A stretch of DNA of 12,144 nt from Candidatus Altimarinota bacterium. Lineage in GTDB: Bacteria; Patescibacteriota; Gracilibacteria; BD1-5; UBA2023. Under the pieces are notes generated by a model. The model did no database searches, was not told the origin of the DNA, and worked only from the letters and a program-made list of their open reading frames with translations. Shown here piece after piece: positions 1-5,885 of this stretch. Location: contig JALNXF010000017.1 in assembly GCA_023230505.1 (NCBI GenBank), forward strand, positions 1 to 12,144. Direction: 5' to 3'. Position 1 is the stretch's first letter, and every line of letters begins with the position of its first letter. Position numbers and translations under genes: made by a program.

Positions 1-256
1 AACCTTTAATGATTTCTTTCCTGTGTTGAAATACTAATTTTTCACCTATTTCTTTTTGATGGAGTTCAAAAAATATATTTATAGATTGAGCATTATATTT
101 TTTTAGTAACTGTTTAATAGGTAATATATCATTCGCATAATTAATAAATAAATCGACATTAAAATTCATATATGTCGAAAAATTATCAATTATTTTAAGT
201 AGATATTGTTGATTTTTATTACCAAAATGGGAAACGAAAACTGATAAATTTTTCAT
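1..256 (-). CDS. Probable glycosyltransferase, N-terminal part (open at left edge)
   Basis: An open frame begins at an ATG (256-254) and runs without a stop off the left edge, giving 85 codons. The protein begins MKNLSVFVSHFGNKNQQYLL, a beta strand then helix as at the start of Rossmann-like GT-A glycosyltransferases. A second strand follows (NVDLFINY). Near the edge comes LVFQHRKEI, which resembles the 'LTWKHR' segment I recall just before the DxD motif in some uncharacterised glycosyltransferases; the DxD itself would lie outside the window. The ATG overlaps the TGA of the upstream small gene as ATGA, which supports this start and suggests translational coupling. The glycosyltransferase assignment rests on fold-like pattern, the short motif and the setting among other transferases; no catalytic residue is visible. 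The frame is well supported and the function is tentative. Confidence 0.6.
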   Translation of the reverse strand, partial: MKNLSVFVSHFGNKNQQYLLKIIDNFSTYMNFNVDLFINYANDILPIKQLLKKYNAQSINIFFELHQKEIGEKLVFQHRKEIIKG

Positions 257-387
257 GAACATATTTCTCTAGTATGTTTCCAGCAATCGCATTCATCACA
301 CATTTTTTCTGGATTTTTGCTTTTACATAGTTTAAGTTGACCCAAAAGATACTCCATATCAATCTGATAGTCTGATAATTTTTCCAT
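253..387 (-). CDS. Small Cys-rich hypothetical protein, 44 aa (downstream piece of interrupted gene)
   Basis: This is the part of the interrupted frame that can restart from an ATG, at 387. The open frame itself extends back to the TAG at 438-436 and its first 16 codons (HLLEILKKKLEFQREH) look coding and helical, so the ATG is not obviously the original start. The protein ends with a cluster of cysteines, MCDECDCWKHTREIC (spacing C-x2-C-x-C-x7-C with one His), which could bind zinc. The stop overlaps the next start as ATGA, a sign that translation still reaches this end. Function unknown. Confidence 0.4.
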   Translation of the reverse strand: MEKLSDYQIDMEYLLGQLKLCKSKNPEKMCDECDCWKHTREICS

Positions 388-444
388 ATGTTCTCTTTGA
401 AATTCTAATTTCTTTTTTAGTATTTCAAGAAGATGCTAATACCC

Positions 445-594
445 TCAATCTCTATCATGCCAAATTATTGGAGACCATCTAATGAGTCTTAGCACATTAT
501 TAATTAATATTGATAAAAAAATCGGCAAATAATTAAAAAGAGATTTTCGATCAAATTCCGAATCATTTGGTTTAGGAAGTTGCTTATAATTCAT
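445..594 (-). CDS. Small hypothetical protein, 49 aa (upstream piece of interrupted gene)
   Basis: This short frame starts at ATG 594, overlapping the end of the phosphoesterase gene by 11 nt, and stops at TGA 447-445. It encodes a polar N-terminus (MNYKQLPKPNDSEFDRKS), a hydrophobic stretch (YLPIFLSILINNVLRLI, about residues 22-38) that could be a membrane or amphipathic helix, and the end RWSPIIWHDRD. The end looks like the start of a conserved 'DRDWDY' core and continues in the same frame after the stop, so this is more likely a fragment than a complete gene. No ribosome-binding site is visible. Function unknown. Confidence 0.4.
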   Translation of the reverse strand: MNYKQLPKPNDSEFDRKSLFNYLPIFLSILINNVLRLIRWSPIIWHDRD

Positions 595-1222
595 AATTTA
601 CTGGATTATATGTAACAAAATAAGATTCACTTAAATTGCTTGCATTAATAAATTGTGTATTGCCGTCATAAAAAATTCCATACCCACTATGTATATGACC
701 GAAAGCATGAACTTTTGGTTTTATTTCTTTTACTTTTTTTAACAATTCCTCACAGCCAAGACTAATATTTTTTCCAATAACTTTATCTAAAATTCCAAAA
801 GGAGGACCATGTGTTATTAACACATCTGTATCAGTTGGAATTTTATCCCAATATTCTTTGATTTTATCGCCTCTTTGTACATTAAAAGCCCAATTACAAA
901 ATTCCGGTTGCCATGGAGAACCATATATTTTTATATTATCGACAATTATAAAACTATCTTGCAAATATGATATATTGGGATACTCTGATAATATTAATTT
1001 TGATTTATTAGGATTATCTTGAAAAAACCAGTCATGATTTCCAGCTATAAATATTTTTGTTTTATAATTTTCAATATTGTTAAACCATTTTAAAAAATTA
1101 TAAATTTCATGCTCATATCCTCTACTTGATATGTCACCACAATGAATGAGAATATCACCACCATCTAGTTTTGGTAATTGCTTATGTTTACAATGTGTGT
1201 CACTTATAAAAGTAAATTTCAT
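584..1222 (-). CDS. Calcineurin-like metallophosphoesterase, MPPED/UPF0046 type
   Basis: 212 aa, full length for the family. All metal-site motifs are present: DTH (Asp8, His10), GD (Asp30), GNHD (61-64), THGPP (His138) and GHIH (His176, His178). The spacer sequences LQDS, YGSPWQP (100-106), WAFN and RG, with GC then ELL, match the MPPED/239FB-like class III phosphodiesterases, which hydrolyse phosphodiesters such as cyclic nucleotides with two metal ions. The substrate cannot be read here. No signal peptide is seen, so it is probably cytoplasmic. The gene follows an SDR gene after a 50-nt gap, one of the few real gaps in this block, and the start is preceded by an A-rich run instead of a Shine-Dalgarno sequence. 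In this setting it might act on a nucleotide-sugar or phosphodiester intermediate, or on a signalling nucleotide; that is inference. Confidence 0.93.
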   Translation of the reverse strand: MKFTFISDTHCKHKQLPKLDGGDILIHCGDISSRGYEHEIYNFLKWFNNIENYKTKIFIAGNHDWFFQDNPNKSKLILSEYPNISYLQDSFIIVDNIKIYGSPWQPEFCNWAFNVQRGDKIKEYWDKIPTDTDVLITHGPPFGILDKVIGKNISLGCEELLKKVKEIKPKVHAFGHIHSGYGIFYDGNTQFINASNLSESYFVTYNPVNYEL

Positions 1223-1260
1223 TTTTATTTTTTTTAAAGATAAATAAATTTCTTGAACAA

Positions 1261-1285
1261 TTCAAATTTATTTTACAAATTTGAA
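1261..1285 (-). other. 9-bp perfect inverted repeat at the end of the SDR gene
   Basis: TTCAAATTT (1261-1269) and AAATTTGAA (1277-1285) are perfect inverted repeats around a 7-nt loop that contains the TAA stop of the SDR gene. In the transcript this could form a short AU-rich hairpin with a single G-C pair. No U-tract follows, so it is not a convincing intrinsic terminator. A competing small inverted repeat, TTGAA/TTCAA, lies at 1253-1265. It could equally be a chance product of AT-rich sequence. Confidence 0.25.
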
Positions 1286-2283
1286 AATTTTCTATTATTC
1301 GGAACAATAATTTTATATGCCTTAATTAATTCGTTTATTCCATCATCCAAAGAATAATACGGTCTCCAACCAGTTTTTTCCAATTTTTCATTAGACACGA
1401 TATAGTTTCTTTGATCTGGGTCTTTTTTGAAATCCTCTATTTTAATAACTAAGTCAGGAATATATTCTTTTATTTTTAAAGCTAATTCATATTTACTTAG
1501 ATTTGCATTTGATAATCCAACATTAAATACTTCGCCAGAAAAATCGGAATATTTATTTATCATATAAATAAATGTTAACGCAACATCTTGAATATGAATA
1601 TAATTTCGTTTAAAATCTTTTTCGAATAATACAAGATACCCATCAGTTAAAGATTTATAAACAAAATCATTTACAAGTAGATCTAATCTCATTCTAGTTG
1701 AAACACCAAAAACTGTAGCAAGTCGTAAAACGATTCCCCCATATTTTAATATTAAATCTTCAGCATGACATTTAGTAATTCCATATGTGCTAATTGGAGC
1801 CAATGGAGTTTCTTCAGTACAAAATAAATCATTTTGACCTATTCCATACCCACTATTTGTGTTTGGAAAAATAATTTTCTGATTATTATTACAAAAAGAA
1901 ATTATATCTTCTATTTGTTTATAATTTATTTCTACTGCTTGTTGCGGAAGTTTTTCACATATTGGGAATCCAACAAGAGCGGCTAAAGGAATAATTATAT
2001 CGGCTTGTTCGACCTGTTTTTTCAATGATTCCTTATCTCTTATATCTCCATAAATAAATTTAAAATTTGATCTATAACAATGTTCAGTAAGAGTTGTCTG
2101 ATGATACATTAAATTATCGAAAACGACAATATCACCTGATTCTACAAAATGGCTTGCTTCATCAAAACTAGAAATTCTCCCAGATTTTTTTTCTGAATAA
2201 TTTGTTTCATTCGAAAGGGTAATAAGTTTATTGACTAAAACACTTCCAATATACCCTGCACCCCCAGTAATTAGTATATTCAT
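1273..2283 (-). CDS. NAD-dependent epimerase/dehydratase (extended SDR) with N-terminal insertion
   Basis: 336 aa. The NAD-binding motif GGAGYIG is at residues 7-13, followed by GDIRD (79-83), LAALVG (100-105) and the catalytic YGITK (Tyr167, Lys171), with the Ser/Thr position in NTNSGYG (about Thr142/Ser144). A C-terminal FNVG and NYIV segment and WRP fit nucleotide-sugar epimerases and dehydratases. The DNLMYHQT and ALVGFPICEK phrases resemble a sugar-nucleotide epimerase subgroup; the substrate is not deducible. About 25 extra polar residues lie between the first helix and the second strand (roughly 22-50), where relatives usually have a short turn. The start codon overlaps the stop of the upstream glycosyltransferase as ATGA. 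It likely supplies a modified nucleotide sugar to the transferases in this block. Confidence 0.9.
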   Translation of the reverse strand: MNILITGGAGYIGSVLVNKLITLSNETNYSEKKSGRISSFDEASHFVESGDIVVFDNLMYHQTTLTEHCYRSNFKFIYGDIRDKESLKKQVEQADIIIPLAALVGFPICEKLPQQAVEINYKQIEDIISFCNNNQKIIFPNTNSGYGIGQNDLFCTEETPLAPISTYGITKCHAEDLILKYGGIVLRLATVFGVSTRMRLDLLVNDFVYKSLTDGYLVLFEKDFKRNYIHIQDVALTFIYMINKYSDFSGEVFNVGLSNANLSKYELALKIKEYIPDLVIKIEDFKKDPDQRNYIVSNEKLEKTGWRPYYSLDDGINELIKAYKIIVPNNRKFSNL

Positions 2284-3212
2284 TTTTTTAGTTTTTCGTT
2301 TAAATATGATGAAATATCTAAATGTTTATTAAAATTTAATTTTCTTCCTGATGGAAATCCGGATGGAACTTTTTTTAAGTTTAATATTAAATCATTTGGC
2401 CAATCTTCTGGTTTCATTTTTTCTGTAAACCAATTTTCGTTGATTCCACATATTGAAATAAGAAAATTTTTTGTTTGCTCATTAAAAATAGTTGTTTTGC
2501 AAAGATTAACTTCGCGGATGAATTGATCTTTATTTAAACACCCAAACCCTCTTACCAAATGAATTATTTTAATAATTTTATTTGTTGGTGATATTAAATT
2601 ATTATTTTCTATTTTAAAATTATAAGGATATGTTTTATGATATCCCCAAATCGATTTTAATGGATCAATTTCATATAATCGATTATTATATACCACCTCT
2701 GCATTTTTATCAACTATTTTTGATGTATATTTAATATTATCAAAAACTAAAATTTGATTTAATGCTCCTTGTTCAAAATACTCATTTGGATATTCTTTCA
2801 TTAATAAAAGACATTCATCAATAATCTCTTTATTATTAAAGCAAACAACATCAGCATTTATATGTTTATCAGCCGGAATATGAATTCCATTAAATGTAAT
2901 AGCATAATTAAAATCCAAACTTGTTAATACATCTTCATTATTATTTAAAAATTCGTCGAGTTTTCCACAAGTTATCGTATCTACACCGAGACTAATTACT
3001 TTATCATATCCCTTATCAAATAATGTTCTTGCATAAAAAAATTTACAATAACCAGCTGTATAATCTAAAACTAGTTCCTGGTCGATGATTGCTTTATTAA
3101 AAATAAAAACATCAATATCAGGATGAAATGTCTTAAAACTAGAAATAGCTATATTTGCGAGTAATTCATATCTATCATCAGTATAGAAAAATGAGCATGC
3201 AATTTTATTCAT
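2280..3212 (-). CDS. GT-A type glycosyltransferase (GT8-like)
   Basis: 310 aa. The opening KIACSFFYTDDRY strand and loop, the block FYARTLFDKGYDKVISLGVD (59-78), the ADVVCFNN strand (120-127) and the EQGALNQIL helix (147-155) follow the order of nucleotide-sugar binding, DxD strand and acceptor region in GT8-like GT-A transferases. The expected DxD is present as GVD (76-78), so its first acidic residue is replaced by Gly and only Asp78 remains. A late IIHLVRGFG contains the His often used for metal binding near the C-terminus. Both ends are coupled to neighbours by ATGA overlaps. Donor and acceptor are unknown. The DxD variant is a form I recall from uncharacterised relatives, so activity is plausible but not shown. 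Confidence 0.75.
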   Translation of the reverse strand: MNKIACSFFYTDDRYELLANIAISSFKTFHPDIDVFIFNKAIIDQELVLDYTAGYCKFFYARTLFDKGYDKVISLGVDTITCGKLDEFLNNNEDVLTSLDFNYAITFNGIHIPADKHINADVVCFNNKEIIDECLLLMKEYPNEYFEQGALNQILVFDNIKYTSKIVDKNAEVVYNNRLYEIDPLKSIWGYHKTYPYNFKIENNNLISPTNKIIKIIHLVRGFGCLNKDQFIREVNLCKTTIFNEQTKNFLISICGINENWFTEKMKPEDWPNDLILNLKKVPSGFPSGRKLNFNKHLDISSYLNEKLKK

Positions 3213-3691
3213 CCATTTTTACTTAAACTTAAAAATGCTGGAGAGTTAGAATACAAAAACTCACCCAATATATTTTTTAAATCTTCTTTTGCTTTTGGAA
3301 AATATGATTTGATATTCGGAAAGCAATTTAAAATTATTTTATCATCTTCAGCCCAATGTGAAAACCCATCTAATTTATATTCTTTATTCCTGCCTGATCC
3401 AACTAGTTTTATCGGAATTTTTTCTAAATTAATATAATTTCTTATTATTTCAAATGGTCTTGCAAGCAGGAATGGAGTTATAGAATAGCATATTGGAATA
3501 TACCCTTCATATGATAAACCTATAGCAAGTCCAATCATTAATTGTTCAGCCGCCCCAACGTTAAAAAAATTATTAGGAAAATTATCTCTTATTTTATCAA
3601 ACATTTTATACCCAAGATCAGCTGTTAAACAATAAAGTAATTTATCTTTTTGCATCTCGTCATAAAGTAATTTTGCGAAAGTTGGTCTCAT
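3209..3691 (-). CDS. Transketolase-like subunit, pyrimidine-binding half only
   Basis: 160 aa. It corresponds to the Pyr domain of transketolase-type thiamine-diphosphate enzymes. NVGAAEQLMIGLAIGL (44-59) carries the conserved glutamate (Glu49) that activates the cofactor's aminopyrimidine ring. RPFEIIRNYI matches the 'F..IR..I' helix, and KLVGSG, LDGFSHWAEDD (107-117) and FPNI match the usual 'GxSHxxxEDiaimR.lPnm' segment. Stand-alone C-terminal halves are normally about 310 aa because they also carry the third, C-terminal transketolase domain; that domain is absent. The partner TPP-binding half is encoded two genes upstream, with a methyltransferase gene between them. Together they could transfer a two-carbon ketol unit to a sugar. 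Start and stop are both in ATGA overlaps. Confidence 0.85.
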   Translation of the reverse strand: MRPTFAKLLYDEMQKDKLLYCLTADLGYKMFDKIRDNFPNNFFNVGAAEQLMIGLAIGLSYEGYIPICYSITPFLLARPFEIIRNYINLEKIPIKLVGSGRNKEYKLDGFSHWAEDDKIILNCFPNIKSYFPKAKEDLKNILGEFLYSNSPAFLSLSKNG

Positions 3692-4344
3692 TTTTTTCTT
3701 AAGATTACTAAAAAATTTTTTGGATATTCTTTAATGATATTAAATAAATTTTCTTTTAAAATATTTTGATAAATGTCATAACAACCAAATATATGATTTT
3801 CTGGTAGGCAATCGTGTAAGCATAGATAACCTTTTGAAACGATTTTATCTTTTACTAAATTGTATGCATCCCATATTGATGTTGGTATATCTAAATCAAT
3901 AAGAACATAATGAAGTTTTTGTATAAAATCAATTTTTGTTTGGTTAGTAATTAATTCTTTAATTAAAATTACATTATCAAGTTTTTGTTTATCTAATTGA
4001 GATTGAATGTATTCTTGTTTAATTTTTTCAATTCCATAATCATCTTTCCTCACATAATACCAGTAATCCATACATTTCGCAGCAAATGAATTAATACCCC
4101 CAATTTTTTTAGAATAACTGCAAGTTTCAGCTAAATATTTTGGATGCCCCTCAAATGTATCGACCCCATAGATTGTACCTCTATTTTTCCAAATCTTTCC
4201 AATTGATTCAATTCCTCCTCCATACGCAATCCCCATTTCACATCCAAATAGACTTTCATCAAATTCTGTTAAACAATTTTCTGCACAATTTAAAATTAAT
4301 TCTGCAGAACCATTTGTGTCATTAAGATTTTTTAATAAATTCAA
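3688..4344 (-). CDS. TylF/macrocin O-methyltransferase-like class I methyltransferase (TTG start)
   Basis: 218 aa. A class I SAM-dependent methyltransferase fold is suggested by EMGIAYGGG (36-44, the glycine-rich SAM loop after the first strand), the acidic end of strand 2 in YGVDTFEG (59-66), VLIDLD (147-152) and GYLCLHDC (172-179). The last two resemble the 'iDlD.Y..T' and 'GGyi..DDy' metal-site strands of TylF-like sugar O-methyltransferases. The only sensible start is TTG at 4344: an in-frame TAA lies two codons upstream and the next Met is residue 37. TTG overlaps the upstream stop as TTGA, the same geometry as the ATGA junctions around it. The gene sits between the two transketolase halves, which suggests that it acts on the sugar they modify. 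Substrate unknown. Confidence 0.75.
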   Translation of the reverse strand: MNLLKNLNDTNGSAELILNCAENCLTEFDESLFGCEMGIAYGGGIESIGKIWKNRGTIYGVDTFEGHPKYLAETCSYSKKIGGINSFAAKCMDYWYYVRKDDYGIEKIKQEYIQSQLDKQKLDNVILIKELITNQTKIDFIQKLHYVLIDLDIPTSIWDAYNLVKDKIVSKGYLCLHDCLPENHIFGCYDIYQNILKENLFNIIKEYPKNFLVILRKK

Positions 4345-4973
4345 AATTTAATAGAATTAAATTCAGGTTCTGTAATTATGTGATAATGTGCATCCAAACC
4401 TTTTAAAAAATCAAATCGATAAGAATTTGTTATATATATATTTATTTCCGGAAGAAATATAGTTAATCTATTAATTAGATAACTCTTATCAATTTTATCA
4501 TATGCACTAAATCCATTTATGTTTACATATATTTTTAAATTATTTAATTTTTTTTCATTTGCAAATCTTAATGCTTCCCAAACACTTCCTTCCGCACATT
4601 CTCCATCACTAATAATGCAATAAATATTTTTATTTTTATTTGCTAAAGCCATTCCTGTGGCAATTAATATCCCCAATCCTAATGATCCTGAACTAACATA
4701 ACAATATCTCGAAATATCCTTATATGGATGAATACCAAAATCATTTAATAGTTGTTCGGCATCAATTTGATAATAATGTTCTAATACCACATATAAAGCT
4801 AATCCTGCATGGCCAGATGATAACACAAGTTTTTCATCTATTTTTTTATTTTCATAAATATCTAAAAGAATTGGTAACGTGGTTAGACAGCTACTTAAAT
4901 GAGATAATTTATTTTTATAACTAATTTCAATTATTCTTTTTTCGAGTTTACTTAAAAGCATAGAATGAATCAT
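4341..4973 (-). CDS. Transketolase-like subunit, TPP-binding half
   Basis: 210 aa. It matches the N-terminal (PP) domain of transketolases: a conserved His in SHLSS (His25), SSGHAGLALYVVL (52-64), YVSSGSLGLGILIATGMALA (92-111) and the thiamine-diphosphate and metal motif SDGECAEGSVWEALRFA (122-138), ending in VNIN (Asn151/153). The usual GDGE is SDGE here, but Asp123, Glu128 and Asn are kept. Family N-terminal subunits are generally about 270 aa, so this copy is shortened at the C-terminal side. Two starts are possible, ATG 4973 (26-nt overlap with the FkbM gene) or ATG 4961 (14 nt); neither has a clear Shine-Dalgarno. It probably pairs with the Pyr half at 3209-3691 to form a two-subunit enzyme modifying a ketose or nucleotide sugar. 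Confidence 0.87.
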   Translation of the reverse strand: MIHSMLLSKLEKRIIEISYKNKLSHLSSCLTTLPILLDIYENKKIDEKLVLSSGHAGLALYVVLEHYYQIDAEQLLNDFGIHPYKDISRYCYVSSGSLGLGILIATGMALANKNKNIYCIISDGECAEGSVWEALRFANEKKLNNLKIYVNINGFSAYDKIDKSYLINRLTIFLPEINIYITNSYRFDFLKGLDAHYHIITEPEFNSIKF

Positions 4974-5664
4974 AAGTTAAATACATTACTTTGTATCCAA
5001 CATTAGTAAATCTGGATACTAATTCTTTGGCATTTTCTTCTGAACTAATTTTTTGAATTGTGTGACCTTCAACATAATACGAACTAACTTTATCAAAAAC
5101 AGTTTTAAGTTCCTTTTCATTTAATGCGATCATTTCGGATCCCTCTATATCAACTTTAATAAAATCGACATGATCAAGATTTAAATCTTTAATTAATGTG
5201 CTTAGAGTTTTTGTTTTTATTGTTTTATATTCGTCATGATTAAACTGTTTAATTAATGAATTAGTTGTTGTATTTGTTTTACTGAAATAAAAATCTATTT
5301 CCCCATCAATATCTGATAAAGCTATGTTAATATTTTCGATTTTTGTTTTATTTGTAAGATCTGTTAATAATTCAAAATGAGATGGTGTTGGTTCAATGCA
5401 TATTAATCTTTCACAATTTGGTAGTAAATGGAGGGCAACCAGACCAATATTGGCTCCAATATCTAATATAAATAAATTTTGTAAATTATTCAATATTTTT
5501 TTATACATGCCATTATTTATTTGCTGCACGATAGTATATGCATAGTTTGGAGAATCTTGCATATATTTAATTTCATCACCAAAATGATCTTTTATTTTAC
5601 CAATTAATGGAATACTAATAACCGACCCATCTATTCTATTTAATTCAACTGTTTTCATTTTCAT
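4948..5664 (-). CDS. FkbM family methyltransferase
   Basis: 238 aa. The SAM-binding motif LDIGANIG (67-74), the acidic end of strand 2 in CIEPTP (89-94), ALSD (115-118) with DGEI, the KTLSTLI helix (152-158) and the strand-4 signature FIKVDIEGSE (168-177) are all typical of the FkbM family, which O-methylates sugars or other hydroxyls. No signal or membrane segment is seen. The start lies in an ATGA overlap with the zinc-ribbon gene (alternative Met at residue 3). The C-terminus overlaps the transketolase N-half gene by 26 nt. In this block it most likely methylates a sugar residue of the glycan being built; the acceptor is unknown. Confidence 0.93.
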   Translation of the reverse strand: MKMKTVELNRIDGSVISIPLIGKIKDHFGDEIKYMQDSPNYAYTIVQQINNGMYKKILNNLQNLFILDIGANIGLVALHLLPNCERLICIEPTPSHFELLTDLTNKTKIENINIALSDIDGEIDFYFSKTNTTTNSLIKQFNHDEYKTIKTKTLSTLIKDLNLDHVDFIKVDIEGSEMIALNEKELKTVFDKVSSYYVEGHTIQKISSEENAKELVSRFTNVGYKVMYLTYDSFYAFK

Positions 5665-5885
5665 TCAATTTTACTTAAATGTGTTTTAAGACTAACTGGA
5701 AAAAATTTTATACTTTTATCCCATTCTATCAACGTTTCGTCGGCTATTTTTGTAAAACAATCCAAACAATAGTTATCATTTCTTTTTTTGTATGGGATAA
5801 TATTAGACCATATATCATCCGGGACATAAAATCCTATTCGAACAACATTGCCACAGACACTACATATTTCTCTTGTTAAGCTCAT
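5661..5885 (-). CDS. Small zinc-ribbon protein, 74 aa
   Basis: The start is ATG 5885, which forms an ATGA overlap with the stop of the upstream SDR gene. A frame beginning further upstream at 5918 is open, but its first 11 residues lie within SDR coding sequence and the coupled start fits the pattern of the block. The protein begins MSLTREICSVCGN and has two CxxC pairs (Cys8/Cys11, Cys40/Cys43) separated by GFYVPDDIWSNIIP, then CF, ADE and PVSLKTHL. I recall small uncharacterised proteins with this 'CxxC…GFxVPDEIW…LCLxCF…ADE' layout from phage and environmental genomes, but no assigned function. A zinc ribbon suggests a nucleic-acid-binding or scaffolding role; that is inference. Its position among glycan genes may be incidental. 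Confidence 0.75.
   Translation of the reverse strand: MSLTREICSVCGNVVRIGFYVPDDIWSNIIPYKKRNDNYCLDCFTKIADETLIEWDKSIKFFPVSLKTHLSKIE

Larger units (their letters stand above)
253..594 (-). pseudogene. Small phage-type hypothetical gene interrupted by two in-frame stops
   Basis: One reading frame of 114 codons runs from an ATG at 594 to a TGA at 255-253, broken only by TGA (447-445) and TAG (438-436), which are separated by two codons. Read through, the joint would be WHDRD-stop-GY-stop-HLLEIL followed by KKKLEF. I recall an uncharacterised family, mostly in phage genomes, with a 'DRDWDYxYLLxxLxxKL' core. In that alignment the TGA sits where the family has Trp and the TAG sits near its aromatic position. 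The frame is kept on both sides of the stops and the C-terminal piece ends in ATGA coupling to the next gene, so the region was coding recently. Explanations, in order: decay by point mutation, two split small genes, sequence error, or stop-codon readthrough. The family match is from memory and unverified. Confidence 0.5.

Noticed and set aside
253..594. Alternative genetic code (TGA as Trp, TAG as Gln) to explain the interrupted small gene
   Set aside because: TGA ends several genes in ATGA overlaps, and TAG ends both GT2-like genes (6741, 7469). Full-length conserved proteins use TGG for Trp and have no internal stops.
1235..1250. Plus-strand GATAAATAAA as a T4-like late promoter
   Set aside because: It would point along the plus strand, where no gene exists.
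1263..1270. Minus-strand TAAATTTG as a Bacteroidetes-type -7 promoter element (TAnnTTTG) for the phosphoesterase gene
   Set aside because: No TTTG at the expected upstream distance was found, and the match is easily reached by chance in this AT-rich stretch.
4140..4325. Plus-strand open frames such as 4140-4325, 4724-4924, 5679-5879, 6294-6494, 8931-9170 and 10224-10442
   Set aside because: Each lies opposite a clearly conserved minus-strand gene, has no recognisable motif and is a by-product of AT-rich coding sequence.
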